DNA from: Cephalotus follicularis
Taxonomy: Eukaryota > Streptophyta > Magnoliopsida > Oxalidales > Cephalotaceae
DNA length: 64,000 nt
NCBI GenBank assembly: GCA_001972305.1
Contig: BDDD01001781.1
Location: forward strand, 45,114 to 109,113
Direction of reading: 5' to 3'
A program made the position numbers and the translations under genes. Positions 23,347-35,232 of the stretch are shown here, piece by piece (positions within the stretch are counted from its first letter, which is position 1; each line of letters opens with the position of its first letter). The notes below the pieces were generated by a model. The model was given only the letters and a program-made list of their open reading frames with translations. It was not told the DNA's origin and searched no databases.

Positions 23347-23496
23347 AGTCGACTGGTATGGAGGACCAGCCGACTGGATGGCTGGATATGGGGGCAGTCG
23401 ACTGGTAGGATGAACCAGTCGACTGACCAACTGTCGTGACACTTGGCAACAGACTGCCAGGCGAACAGCCGACTGCTAGGGAAAGGCAGTCGACTA
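23347..23496. repeat. AGTCGACTG word array, upstream cluster of solo L4
   Basis: Words start at 23347, 23368, 23396, 23417, 23467 and 23488; intervals 21, 28, 21, 50, 21. It sits about 180-330 bp inside the LTR start when the nested L5 element is ignored. Confidence 0.88.
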
Positions 23497-24314
23497 GATT
23501 ATGCTCTGTTTGTTGCATGTGATAGAAATAACATGTTACAACTGACATTGGAAGTGGAGGCCATCTGTGCTTCATGCAGCCAAATGGATGGAAGGAGAGG
23601 ACACCTGTGCATCATGCAAAACTTCATGGGGCAGAGAAATCAGACCTGTGAGTGTGTGCATGCGTGTGAATGGGAGAGTGTGGCATTTAGTGCCATGTGA
23701 GGAGTGAAGGAAGAAAAGGAGGAAGGACTCTGCATAAAAACGTTCCACTCATCCTCTCTCGTACTAGTATTGAAAAGTTAGAGAACCAGAAAGAATTGTA
23801 AGAGAAACCACAAGAAAAGATGGAAGAGGAGTGTTTTTCCATTATTGAAGCTTGGAGCTCAAGGTTGGAGCTGTCTTTGGAGCTGCTGGGCTTGGAGTTG
23901 GAGCTTCTGGGGAGCTCAGAACGTCACTGATTGGAACGCAAAGAGGTGGACTTACAGATTCCTAACTTGGAATCAAAGGTAGGGGAAGTTGTAATGGCAT
24001 TTTGAGTTTAAACTTACTGCATGTTCCATGATTCGAAATGCCTGGTTTTGTGAGTCGTAGCTACTGAATTTAGAATGTGGTTGCTACTGTTTTCAACTGT
24101 TATGGCTGCCTACTGAGAATCAAATGTGATTAAGTGTATGCATGTTGAACCTTATCATGATATTGGTTTGCATGATGAAATGTATGTTGGACGTGTTGTC
24201 ATATGGACGATATGATAATCTGTGTTTATCTTCCTGTCCCTGAGCTTAAGTTATCTACTTACCATGATCCGTTGGAGTAGTTAAATCGATTTGCATGCCA
24301 CTGGTTCACAGAGT

Positions 24315-24581
24315 AGCCGACTATCGAAGGAAGACAGTCAACTACTCAATGAGGCCAGTCGACTGCCAATGGAAAGCATTCGACTGTTCATACTTCATAA
24401 TGCCCAGAAAATGGTGGGAAGTGTAACCTGGGTAATGCTCCCGTATGGGTGTACTGTAACAGTCGACTGTTGAAGGACAACAACCGACTGCCTAATGGAA
24501 AGTCGACTGGTAGAAGGAGCCAGCTGACTACTGGTACTGTTAGATCCAGAACAGTCAACTGGTAAGGATTCTAGCCGACTG
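24315..24581. repeat. AGTCGACTG word array, downstream cluster of solo L4
   Basis: Words start at 24315, 24336, 24357, 24378, then 24461, 24482, 24501, 24522, 24553 and 24573. Intervals are 21, 21, 21, (83), 21, 19, 21, 31 and 20. An 80-bp AT-rich spacer divides the cluster just as a 48-bp interval does in the other L4 copy. Confidence 0.9.
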
Positions 24582-26470
24582 GTTGGACTGCTGTTTGCCT
24601 AAAACGATGCGAAACGATCCCGATTCCTGCTAGGATGCATTTGAGCATTTGTATGCATTCCATATGTACTGTTTACTGCCTGTTTGTACTGTTTGTACAC
24701 GGATTATGATTTCTAATGTGTTGTTACTTTAGAAATGCATATGTAATTTGAAACTGCTATATTGAGTACGAAATGAATATTTATATCGTATTTTCAAACA
24801 TCTTTGGAAAGCGATTTCTACTACTGAAACTGTTCAAACGTATTTTCTATTGAAAATGAAATATTTCAAATGTTGTCATGTTTGAAACATTTTGGAAATA
24901 ACCTGTCTGTTGTGGATCTAAATGATCACTACTGTCCTGTTTATTGTACTGTTACTGCTTGAATTCACTGTTTGCTCTGTGAATTGTTATGTGTTTGTGC
25001 TTGAGCCACTAGCTGCATGGCGGAGGCTGCCAGCGCCGGCTAGTGGTAGGGTTGACATAGGGGCCAGGAGTATGGCTGGGTAACTCACTGTACTGTTGCC
25101 TCGCTCGGTTGCCTGAAGTAGGAACCGGAGTGGGAGTGTAGCGTGGGGCCAGGAGTTGGCGGCGTTACACATACTGCTTGCTGTTGTCCTATGTGGACAT
25201 CCTGTACTGCCTGTTGGTCCTTCTCGGACATTACTGTGCTTGTTGATGTAGCCCTGGCCGGGTTACTACTGTACTGTTGTTGCATACATATATTTCACAC
25301 ACACACATATATATATATATATGCCCCACTGATACTTTACTCTGCATACATATATTTTCTTATATATGTACCCACTGATATTTTACCGTACCGTTAAATA
25401 TATATATTTTTTCGTATATATATAAACTGGAATTACTACTGTAATGCATCATCCATGCATCCATATCATGACATGCATTTAATTTTAATCCCGAACTACT
25501 TTTACGACTTAGCCGAGTGAGGACAAAGGCAAACCCCCTACTTTACAGATTGATGCAGTGGACCTGTTGGATTGGCATGGACGAAGAGCAACTATTATGT
25601 TATTCTTAGTTTTACTATTCTCCTGTTGTGAAATAAACTGAGTTGTTAAGGGGTTTCTGATGTATCATTCTTATGGATGTAACTTGTGATGGATTTAAAC
25701 TTGTACTGTGAATCACGCTCCATTTGTGGGCGATTAACAATGATGGACTTGTTGCGTGGCGTGTAGTATGGGATGCACGCTACGATTTTTACAGCTTATG
25801 GATTTTTAATGCTTCCGCAACTGACATCCGTTAAAGTTTAAATTTTATGGTTTCTACATGAGCTGTACTTTATGTGTTAATTGCCTTTACTGCTTAAATG
25901 TCGTTTCTCTTAAACAGGGTGTGACAATAGTAGTTAGGTGGTGCGCAGTCGGTGCTGGGATTGATTGATTGTACCCTTGTGTGGTATTCGTGATAAGTGA
26001 TTGATTGTAGCCACTTGGCATTGTTTTATATATATTGACATATATATTATTGTTTTCAAATGATAAACTATCGTGCATGTTTACATATGTATATTCACAT
26101 TCATGCATAACTCCTACTTAGCCAAGTGAGGACAACGGCTAATACCTACAATTCCAGATTGACGAAGGTATTTGGACAAGTGTCGCTGAAGCTATACTTG
26201 GAAGCTTCGTTGTGTTTTAAGATTATTAAAGTGAGTGAATAATGTAATAATAATCATACTCCATTTGTTATATTTACATTGCAGATATGTAACGTATAAC
26301 TTGTGTTTGTACTTGTAAGCATGTAGTATGGGTTGCGTGCATATATTTATAAATTCATCCGGTGTATCGAATGCTTCCGCAAAGTTTTAAATTTATGAGA
26401 ATTTTGTGAATGCTGGATTATTATAACTGATAACCATATATGTTGTTAAGGTGAAAAACGGGGTGTGACA

Positions 26471-28375
26471 CAAATACTCAGTATTTTATCATTTCGAAAA
26501 CATTGATTTGTCATAATCAATTTAAAATTCATGCAAACATGCCTTTTTCAAAACATATCCAAAAATCGTTAACAAACGATATCATAACATACATTTCATA
26601 ATCGGAACATCAACTCATTTATTTCCACTATAAAGAGACGATCATAACATAGTTCATAACATATCATAACATAAGTAATAACTCAGCAATATTCAATTCG
26701 CAAAATGTCAAAACTGACTTTATTTTCAGAATCATATCAAAATCATAAAACATAACCGAGTTCATAAAACCGATGGAACATATCATAAAAACAAAACTGA
26801 ATATAACGACAAGAGTGCCAAAGAGCAGAATATCCGTACCTTATGCACTCACAGAAAATAACTTATGAAAAGACTGATATATTCTATCTGCCATTCGTGG
26901 CACAAAAATCTAAAAGACACAAAAACCATCCATATAAGGGATAAAACAGTATTATTACGGTGTTTATGACAGACCCCAAATAAACAGAAATGCAAACTGA
27001 CCAGGAAAATTGAAAACAGGAATTGTCTGGACAAACTAGCCGGCTGTTACAGAGCTCCAGTCGACTGTTGGAAGCTTGGCAGTCGACTATGCAACAGGGC
27101 CAGCCGACTACGCAAACTGTACTGCAGCCAGTCGACTGTGACAGAGGTCCAGTCGACTGTGCAAGGCAAAGAAGTCAACTGATTCATAAGGCACGACTAC
27201 CCAACATATGACAGCCGGATGTCCCTAAGAACAACCGACTATTTTGGACGACAGAACAGCAGAAACTTAACAAATTTTATGCAGAAATTTGTTAAACTTG
27301 AATAACATTATACCAGAGGCCTATAAACATTTTCCTAAGACATTATATGGCATTTAGATAGTATAAAAACACATAATTTACATGTACATATGACCAGTGG
27401 CTAACTCAAAGAAAGAGAGTGTGATTTCTAAACACATGTATACATATTTTAATCCAATTTTTTGTCCACTATCATTAACAGATACCAAAACCAGATTACA
27501 GAACCCTTTCATGATGCTAAAACATGTTGACAGCCTCAAAAACCATGACAGAATACAAAGACAGGAATCAACACCACTCTAACAGCCTATATGCATACAA
27601 AACCGAATAACAATGTGCAACAAACCATCACAGCAAGGATTACTAACCTGCAATGGTATTACAGACACAAAAACCGTATGAAGAAACACCACAATCAATG
27701 ATCACTCAGCTGTACACAGAAACAAAAGAGAAGAGAAAAACAGAACAATATATATACAGCCTTAAATTATGCTAGAGGGAAAACACAACCCAACAGGAGA
27801 AACAAAGGATTGAGAGTACATAACAAACCTGACTTTTTGATAAAGAAATTGTACAAAGACACAACAGTTTTCTAGCTTGCAAAATTCGGCAGTGGCAAAA
27901 GAGAGATAAGAAAGAATAACATATAACAAGGCAATGGCGCTCTTTAAACGGGAAAAGGGGGAGAATTATGGGAGAGATAAGGAAAAGAGAATATTTTTAG
28001 GAGATGGATAAGGAACGAGGTAGAAACCGTGTAACCATAAAGAGGAAGAGAAACTTACGGAAGAGGGAGAGAAAATAGGGAAGAAATAGAAATAAAAGAA
28101 ATTTTAAAATAAAAGAAACGGGAATAGAATTTTAAAAGAAATAAAATTGTTTTATTAAGTTTTAAAATTGTATATTTATCATGGACATAAACATAAGCCT
28201 ATCCAAAAATCATATTCATACCCACATATCCAAAATTCAGGCTGGTATCAATCAGCCCAGAACACATAGGCGCATAACAGGGTAAACGGACTTCATCACA
28301 AAACAAATTAAAAAGCCCACAAACAAACAGATTAAAAGTCTGTAAAACATGCATACGAACAAACAGGGTATTACC
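26471..28375 (-). mobile_element. G2 3' LTR, start part (family L2)
   Basis: Resumes with caaatactcagtatt and aligns with 33972-35856. It ends 'caaacagggtattac' at about 28374, the LTR start on the minus strand, with the terminal base changed. It contains the AGTCGACTG array at 27038-27250, the AT-rich and purine-rich stretches, and no gene. Confidence 0.9.
27038..27250. repeat. AGTCGACTG word array in G2 3' LTR
   Basis: Words start at 27038, 27059, 27081, 27102, 27130, 27151 and 27173, then degenerate copies near 27193, 27213 and 27234. Intervals 21, 22, 21, 28, 21, 22, about 20, 20, 21. The 28-bp step is at the same place as in the array at 10668. Confidence 0.9.
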
Positions 28376-28392
28376 TCCACCCCCCTTTAAAA
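28376..28392 (-). other. G2 polypurine tract
   Basis: Minus strand TTTAAAGGGGGGTGGA abuts the 3' LTR start. It follows the polyprotein remnant ('ttcgggacgaaatcc'), as usual for this lineage. Confidence 0.87.
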
Positions 28393-28435
28393 AGGATTTC
28401 GTCCCGAAATAATAAACATAAACATACCTTAAGCA

Positions 28436-28575
28436 AACAAGTGAGGGTATTGCTCCCGAATGTGCTCCTCTAACTCACATGTAGCTTCATGCTTGGGATG
28501 GTTCCTCCACAAAACTCTCACAAAAGGAACAGTCTTGCTACGTGTAACCCGCTCCTGTCTATCTAGAATAGCCTC
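28436..28575 (-). pseudogene. G2 chromodomain (CR-type tail of integrase)
   Basis: The minus strand encodes AEAILDRQERVTRSKTVPFV, then RVLWRNHPKHEATCELEEHI and REQYPHL. This matches the chromodomain-like tail of Tekay/Del chromoviruses, which helps target integration to heterochromatin. Compared with the usual aromatic cage, the W of 'VLW' is present; the second W of 'ATWE' is a cysteine (ATCE). It is separated from the integrase frame at 28563 by an indel around 28560-28600. Confidence 0.85.
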
Positions 28576-29546
28576 TGCCTCTCGTCACAAGATAGGACCT
28601 CCCGAATACTGTCCAGAGGATAGTGAATCACATGTAGGGGATGATACTGATAACCCCTCAACAGAGACACATGGAACACATTATGGATGTGTGCTAACTG
28701 TGGAGGCAAAGCTAACCGATACGCAACCGCGCCTACTTTTTCCAAAACTTCGAAAGGTCCAATAAACCGTGGACTCAACTTTCCTTTCAGCCCTAAACGT
28801 CGGACTCCTTTCCAAAGTGAAACTTTTAAGAACACATGTTCACCTACTTTGAACTCTAAATCCCTCCGATGTCTGTCTGCATAACTCTTCTGTCGAGATT
28901 GAGCTGCCTTCAATCTCTCCCTTGCTATTGCCAATTTTTTAGTAGTGATCTGTACTAGCTCGGGTCTCTCGATAACTCGTTCTCTGATTTCATCCCAACA
29001 TGTCAGAGCTTTACATTTCCTCCTATATAAAGCTTCAAACGGAGCCATACGAATACTAGCGTGCCAACTATTATTGTAGGCAAACTCCACTAAGCTCAAA
29101 TACTCGTCCCAGTTCCCAGTCCACTCCAAAGCACAAGACCTCAACATATCCTCTAAGTTCTGGATAGTCCTCTAAGTCTATCCATCTGTCTGTGGATGGA
29201 AAGCTATACTATAACTGAGTCTAGTACCCCACGCCTTCTGGAACCCTTTCCAAAACCGCAAAATTAAATGAGGATCTCTATCCGAAACAATGGATACCAG
29301 AGTCCCATGGAGTTTCACTATTTCATGTTGAAACACCTCTGCCAAACAATCCACAGATAAATCCTCTCTGATAACCAAGAAGTGAGCCGATTTAGTCAAT
29401 CGATCCACTACTACCCAGATAACATCGTTCCTCCTGAAAGTCCTTGGCAAACCAGTAAAAAAATCCATCGAAATGCTCTCCCATTTCCAAACTCGAACCT
29501 CCAAGGGTTGTAACAAACCACTAGCACGCTGGTGTTCAATCTTTAC
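28563..29546 (-). pseudogene. G2 integrase (catalytic core and C-terminal domain)
   Basis: Integrase joins element cDNA to host DNA. Frame 29178-29516 gives the core with SISMDFFTGLPR, VDRLTKSAHFL, LHGTLVSIVSDRDPHL and SYSIAFHPQTDG. The expected catalytic Asp residues are visible in SMDF and SDRDP. Frame 28563-29147 gives LEWTGNWDEYLSLVEFAYNN, PFEALYRRKC, YADRHRRDLEFKVGEHVFLK, LSPRFIGPFEVLEKVGAVAY and HIHNVFHVSLLRGYQYHP. In-frame stops at 29547-29552 (two TAG) and 29178-29180 (TAG) break it. The zinc-binding HHCC part lies upstream in 29550-29942 (HLGSTKMYIDLKKNFWWNGM...CLVC). Confidence 0.88.
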
Positions 29547-29549
29547 CTA

Positions 29550-30707
29550 CTAACAGACCAAACACCTCCCAATGAGCTCAGCTACATCCCTTTTCATTCC
29601 ATTCCACCAGAAATTCTTCTTCAAGTCTATATACATTTTTGTAGAACCCAGATGTATATAGAATGGAGAACTGTGTGCCTCTAACAAAACAGCATCTCTG
29701 ATAGAAGTATCAGCAGGAACACACAACTGACTACCCAACCATATCACACCATGCTCATCCACACGAAACTTTGATTGCTCACCCTTTTCAACATTCTGGA
29801 CTAAGGCCCAAAGCTCACCATCATCACTCTGAGCTGTCTTAATCCGAGATATAAGTGTAGATTCTACTTTCACCGCAGCAACAAAGCCTCCAGAACCTCG
29901 AACATACAGATTCAAATCCAAACGCTCCATATCAGCTATCAATTACGACTGAGTAAGCAAAGCCGCTACACTCCCAGAACTCTTCCTACTAAGAGCATCA
30001 GCTACCACGCTTGCTTTACCAGGGTGGTACTGAATATTCAGATCATAATCCTTTAGAAGCTCTAACCAGCTTCTCTGACGCATGTTCAATTCTTTATGCG
30101 TGAAGATGTAATTGAGACTCTTATGATCGGTAAAAACGTCACAAGTTTCTGCATAAAAATAATGCATCCAGATCTTCAATGCAAACACAACTGCTGCCAA
30201 CTCAAGATCATGGGTATGATGGTTCACTTCATAAGGCTTCAACAGTCTCGAAGCATAAGCTATCACATGACCGTGTTGCATTAAAACACACCCCGAACCC
30301 TTCTTAGAAGCATCACTGTAAATCTGGTATCCACCTGACCCAGACGGTAACCGAAGAATCTGTACCGACACAAGACCATTCTTCAGTTTCTCGAAACTTG
30401 CTTCATGTTCTTCATTCCAGTCAAACTTAGCTCCCTTTCTCATAAGCTGGGTCAATGGTAAGGCTATGGAGGAAAAGCCTTCCACGAACCGCCTATAGTG
30501 TCCAGCCAAACCCAAGAAGCTCCTAACCTCTGTCATTGTGGTAGGTCTCGGCCATTTAGTAATAGCCTCAACTTTAGCAGGATCCACACTAATTCCTTCC
30601 GTTGTAACCACATGACCCGAGAACGCCACCTCTTCTAACCAGAATTCACATTTTGAAAACTTCACGTATAGTTGATTCTTCCTCATAATACCCAGAACTA
30701 TACGAAG
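29550..30707 (-). pseudogene. G2 RNase H, thumb of RT and N-terminal integrase
   Basis: Frame 29943-30686 starts in the RT thumb ([39 protein letters not shown]), then RNase H ([72 protein letters not shown]). The catalytic aspartates of SDAS, TDHKSL and ADALSR and the glutamate of LELA are kept. A TAA at 29943-29945 splits it from 29550-29942, which carries the linker and the integrase zinc-finger part ending CLVC before two TAG codons. A TAG at 30708-30710 separates it from the RT palm. Confidence 0.88.
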
Positions 30708-31360
30708 CTATTCTTCATGTTCCTCCTTTGACTTGGAATACACAAGGATATCATCTATGAACACAATCACAAAATGATCCAAAAACTCATGAAACACCCG
30801 ATTCATCAGATCCATGAAAATTGCCGGTGCATTAGTAAGTCCGAAAGGCATCACCAGAAACTCATAATGCCCATACCGTTTACGGAAAGCACTCTTAGGC
30901 ACATCTTCATCCTTTATCCGAAGATGATGATATCCAGATCTCATATCGATCTTAGAAAAATACCGAGCACCTTGGAGTTGATCAAATAAATCATCAATCT
31001 GAGGTAGAGGGTATTTGTCCCGAATAGTAATCCGATTCAATTCTCTGTAGTCTATACATAGTCTCATAGAACCGTCCTCCTTTTTCACAAAAGAACTGGA
31101 GCACCGCACGGCGAAACACTAGGCCGAATGAAACCCCGATCCAACAACTCTTGCAACCAATCCTTTAGGTCCTGTGATTTAAGTGGTGCCATCCGATAAG
31201 GTGCTTTAGATATAGGTGCCGCTCCATGAATGAGCTCAATGGTAAACTCCACTTCCCGTTGCGGTGGCAAACCTGGTAACTCCTCTGGAAACAAATCTGA
31301 AAACTCTTGAACTACAGGATAGTCTTCGAGGCAAGGCTCAACCTTAGAGACATCTTTCAT
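30708..31360 (-). pseudogene. G2 reverse transcriptase (fingers and palm)
   Basis: Two overlapping frames, 31085-31360 and 30708-31109, meet at a one-base deletion near 31090, inside GAPVLFVKK. Visible blocks: [105 protein letters not shown] and [11 protein letters not shown]. The catalytic aspartates (KID and FIDD) are intact, so this RT was damaged by a frameshift and one TAG rather than by loss of catalytic residues. Apart from this it is better preserved than in G1. Confidence 0.9.
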
Positions 31361-31800
31361 AACAGCTAAGAACCTTCAGCGCACTTAGCCACCAACTTTT
31401 AGGCCTTCAAAGTAGAAATAACCTTCACTCCCTTTCTCGGCTATGAACCCTGATAAATAAAATCAGGCCTATCCACATCTCCAAACATAATCCTCCGAGC
31501 GTGACAATCAATCGTAGCTCGATGGCGATCCAACCAATTCATACCCAGAATCATATCAAAGCCATACATATCAATAGGAAGAATATCCGCATCACGAATC
31601 TGATCATCAAAAATAAGAGGGCAATCATAAAAACACTCAGATATCACAACAGATGTCCCCGTAGGGGTCGAAAGAAACAGAGTTGGATCAAGCAACTGTG
31701 AAGGCATACTAAGATGCCGAACAAAAGACCTCGCTACAACATAGTGGGTTGATCCTGTATCATATAAAACATAAGCCCTATGGTTACCAACAGAAATAAA
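31361..31800 (-). pseudogene. G2 aspartic protease
   Basis: The minus strand reads YVLYDTGSTHYVVARSFVRH at about 31700-31765, so the active-site DTG-S is intact here, in contrast to the DTR in G1. The frame 31441-31707 follows with TGTSVVISECFYDCPLIFDD, IDMYGFDMILGMNWLDRHRA and [13 protein letters not shown], which is the typical protease core and flap of this lineage. Between the protease and the RT (31361-31440) frames are broken. Confidence 0.87.
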
Positions 31801-32973
31801 ACTCGAAACATTACCTGGTGCATTAGCAGCCTACTATGTAGTGATAGCAAAAACTCAACCTCCCACATTGCGCTGTCTGGAATCTGCACTGTTTCCATTC
31901 CTATCCTTTGCTCTAGGATCAGGACAATCCTTCACAAAATGCCCCTTCTGTCCACATACAAAGCAGACCCCAATGGCCTTATAGCAAACTCCCATTGGAT
32001 GATGTCTACCGTAAGTATCACATCGGGCAATCTGAATGTCTGCAGCTCCCTGTGCCTGCGTCTAATCATTATCGGGCTATTGTTATTGTCCCCGGTTATC
32101 ATTCTTCCTCCGCTATTTGCCAATTCTACCTTTACCATGCTGTCCAAAACTCTGCCATTGAGAATCTCCCCAGTTCCTCTTCTTTCACTTTTCTTGTCGA
32201 GCTGCTTGGAAGCCTAACCTCTCCGTTTCTATATTCTTCACAGCATTGGCCACTTCGGATACATCCGCAAACCTAGCAATGATCAACTTGCCCTGGAGTT
32301 GATAGTGCAGCTTCCACTTGAATTTCTTAGCTTGCTCCAATGCTTTCCTCGCCACGGACCTAACAAAACCAGCAAGTGTAGTGAAACAGGTAAGAAACTC
32401 CGTAACCGATTCTCTATCTTTCTGTCTTGTGTTAATAAACTTTTTTGCATAGGCCTCCTTATCAGTATCGGGAAAATACTACTGATAGAAGACTTCACAA
32501 AACTCTGACCAGGTTAAAGCATCGATGTAATCTCCACCCTTGGCCAATCCCAAAGTCTTCCACCACTTTTGAGCATCACCTTCAAGGTTGTAAGTAGCCA
32601 ACTTGACCTTCTGCTTGTCACTACGTCCCAGCACATCAAAGATCTTATCCATATGCATAATCCAATGCTCAGCTTCCACAGGAAACATGGCTGAACTGAA
32701 GGACTACGGCCTCTGTTTTTGGAACCGCTCAAGCCAAGTATAAACAGGAGTATCGGGCCTGCCTCCAGCTTCCCTACCAATCCGAACATCAGCTGGAGCA
32801 TCATATTAAGCAACTTACACCCTATGGCCTTGTCCCAGATTCTGCTGATCCATCACACGACGTACCTCTTGAGCAACTACCTATCGTACCAACTCTTCCA
32901 TAGTAGGTTCATTCCTAAATTCTCGAGTCTCAGTTGGGGTAGTTCTCTGAGAAGCATTCCTTATACGCACCAT
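31801..32973 (-). pseudogene. G2 gag (capsid and CCHC zinc knuckle)
   Basis: The probable start is ATG at 32973 (MVRIRNASQRTTPTETREF). A TAG at 32881-32883 replaces the glutamine of LVRQ. Capsid frame 32479-32688 reads PVEAEHWIMHMDKIFDVLGR, NLEGDAQKWWKTL and WSEFCEVFYQ, ending at a TAG (32479-32481) where G1 has FYQQYF. Downstream lies KEAYAKKFINTRQKDRESVT and a zinc knuckle near 31935-31975 with C-F-V-C-G-Q-K-G-H-F-V-K-D-C, a perfect CX2CX4HX4C. The knuckle binds element RNA. Confidence 0.87.
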
Positions 32974-33111
32974 CTACGAAAAGATACCGAAACATAAAAT
33001 ATCGAAAGCAAATATAAACCAAAGCATAAGACATATCGAAATAGCCTAACCCAAAGACTACCCAATCTCACAGGTCAAACCTAGTTAGGTCTCCTAAGGA
33101 AACAAAACCTA

Positions 33112-33124
33112 TTCTCTGATACCA
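33112..33124 (-). other. G2 primer binding site (tRNA-iMet)
   Basis: Minus strand TGGTATCAGAGAA follows the LTR end GTGTTACA after five bases. It matches the initiator-methionine tRNA 3' end complement TGGTATCAGAG. Confidence 0.9.
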
Positions 33125-34565
33125 TAATATGTAACACCCTTGAATGGCGGGAGCCATTGCAGGTCATAACTTAACATAACATATCTTAAACAAACATATG
33201 CATAACTTTATTAGCAAAATGCGTGGCGGTCATAACATAACAATATTTGAAATCATAATCCAAACCTTAACGTATTCTACAAACTTAAACATGTTCCAAG
33301 GGTCGATTAAAAACATAATCAAAAAGTAACATATAGTTCAAGACGAATCCTAACAGAAAGCATAGTAGGATCACACTCCTAGAGGATGCTTGACATATGG
33401 TGGACATCTCTCAATCATACTTTCCCCCGGTGCTCCTGATAACCTACCACATGGAAAAAAAATACGGCTGAGCAAACCTTAGTACGAATAAAGAATGTAA
33501 AACAGTAAACGATAATTTAAAATCAGTAAGATTTCAAAAGTTATCTCAAAATAGAATTCTTAAGCAGTAAATTAGTTTAAACATTCTTTGAAGTCAAATC
33601 CATAACTTCTGAAATATACATGAAACATTTCAAAAACATAAATTTCATATGAGAAACACAACATATCATGTATCAAAACATATAGATGGCAAGGGAGGCG
33701 CTAATTCCACATGCCCAGTGGAATTGAAGTGTACGGCACTACACAAGTCAATCCTCATATCATATCGTATCACACATTGCATATCTCCACGCGTATGCCA
33801 TATACTAGAATCGATTCATACGCCTCTATCATACATAACGGATCCATAAATCCAACTCATGGGATTTATTCATAACATAGAGAGACGTCATAGACTAATC
33901 ACACTGCTACGGAAGTGTCAGGTCCAAGTGCCAGGCCTACGACATGCCTATGTTACGCCCCATAGGTGGGTACAAATACTCAGTATTTTATCATTTCGAA
34001 AACATTGATTTGTCATAATCAATTTAAAACTTATGCAAACATGCCTTTTTTGAAACATATCCAAAAATTGCTAACAAACGATATCATAACATACATTTCA
34101 TAATCGGAACATCAACTCATTTATTTCCACTATAAAGAGACGATCATAACATAGTTCATAATATATCATAACATAAGTAATAAGTCAGCAACATTCAACT
34201 CGCAAAATGTCAAAACTGACTTTATTTTCAGAATCATATCAAAATCATAAAACATAACCAAGTTCATAAAACTGATAGAACATATCATAAAAACAAAACT
34301 GAATTTATCGAAAAGAGTGCCAAAGAGCAGAATATCAGTACCTTATGCGCTCACAAAAAATAACTTACGAAAAGACTCATATATTCTAACTGCCCTTCGT
34401 AGCACAGAAATCTAAAAGACATAAAAACCATCCATATAAGGGTTTAAAAATCATTGTGGACATAAAACAGTATAATTACGGTGTTTAGGACAGACTCCGA
34501 TTAAATAGAAATGCAAACTGACAAGGAAAATTGAAAACAGAAATTTTCTGGACAACCCAACCAAC

Positions 34566-34740
34566 TGTTACAGAGCTCCAGTCGACTGTTGGAAGCTTGG
34601 CAGCCGACTATGCAACAGGCCCAGCCGACTACACAAACTGGACTACAGCCAGTCGACTGTGATAGGGGTCTAGTCGACTGATTCATAAGTCAGCCGACTA
34701 CCCAACATATGATAGCCGACTGTTATGGACGAGAGAACAG
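34566..34740. repeat. AGTCGACTG word array in G2 5' LTR
   Basis: Contains ccaactgtt, ccagtcgactg, cagccgacta, cagccgacta, ccagtcgactg, ctagtcgactg, cagccgacta and tagccgactg. Compared with the array in the 3' LTR (27038-27250), it lacks one word and spacer between 'gtcgactg' and 'attcataag'. Confidence 0.87.
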
Positions 34741-35221
34741 CATAAACTTAACAATTTTTATGCAAAAATTTGTTAAACTTGAATAACATCATACCAGAGG
34801 CCTGTTTTCCTAAGACATTATATGGCATTTAGATAGTATAAAAACACAAAATTTACATGTACATATGACCAGTGGCTAACTAAAAGAAAAAGAGTGTGAC
34901 TTCTAAACACATGTATACATATTTTAATCAAATTTTTTGCCCACTATCATTAACAGATACCAAAAATAGATTACACAACCCTTTCATGATGCTAAAACAT
35001 GTTGACAGCCTCATAAACCATGACAGAATACAAAGACAGGAATCAAAACCACTCTAACAACCTATATGCATACAAAACCGAATAACAATGTGGAACAAAC
35101 CATCACAGCAAGGATTACTAACCTGTAATAGTATTACAGACACATAAACCATATGAAGAAACACCACAATCAATGATCACTTGGTTGTACACAGAAACAA
35201 AAGAGAAGAGAAAAACAGAAC

Positions 35222-35232
35222 AATATATATAC
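35222..35232 (-). promoter_or_regulatory. Putative TATA box of the L2 LTR
   Basis: Minus strand reads GCTGTATATATATTG, about 625 bp from the LTR start. The same stretch is conserved in the G2 3' LTR near 27748-27760. The transcription start would be some 30 bases further left; this is inferred from sequence only. The AGTCGACTG array then lies downstream of the start, in the transcribed part. Confidence 0.5.

Larger units (their letters stand above)
18748..25926 (+). mobile_element. Solo L4 LTR with a nested L5 element
   Basis: Starts TGTAACGCCCGTAATTTTC and ends ACAGGGTGTGACA. Flanks gtagt (18743-18747) and atagt (25927-25931) are a 5-bp duplication with one mismatch. The uninterrupted target can be read in the other L3 copy at 56520-56560 (minus strand 'ggtggtagttaggtgg'). 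Net length is about 2.76 kb with no internal region. Two AGTCGACTG arrays are present. The stretch 24600-25926 has no gene; it holds TA-rich microsatellite (25300-25430) and blocks shared with L3 such as 'gccgagtgaggacaaaggc'. Confidence 0.9.
16361..26470 (+). mobile_element. Solo L3 LTR with a nested L4 LTR
   Basis: Starts TGTAATGCCCGAG at 16361 and ends ACGGGGTGTGACA at 26470, with a perfect caaat duplication. Excluding the nested insertion (18748-25926 plus one 5-bp repeat) it is about 2.9 kb with no internal region, so it is a solo LTR. It holds a purine-rich leader (16760-16830), a possible splice donor 'cgtcggtaagctc' near 16897, GAGTCGAC-type words (17092-17260) and the CGTCGACG array (17730-18115). 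The 60-80 residue open frames at 16544-17758 have no recognisable domain. Confidence 0.9.

Noticed and set aside
28460..28765. Plus-strand open frame of 101 residues
   Set aside because: It is antisense to the integrase/chromodomain of G2 and has no motif; a shadow frame. The same holds for plus-strand frames at 3614-5920 and 30096-32276.
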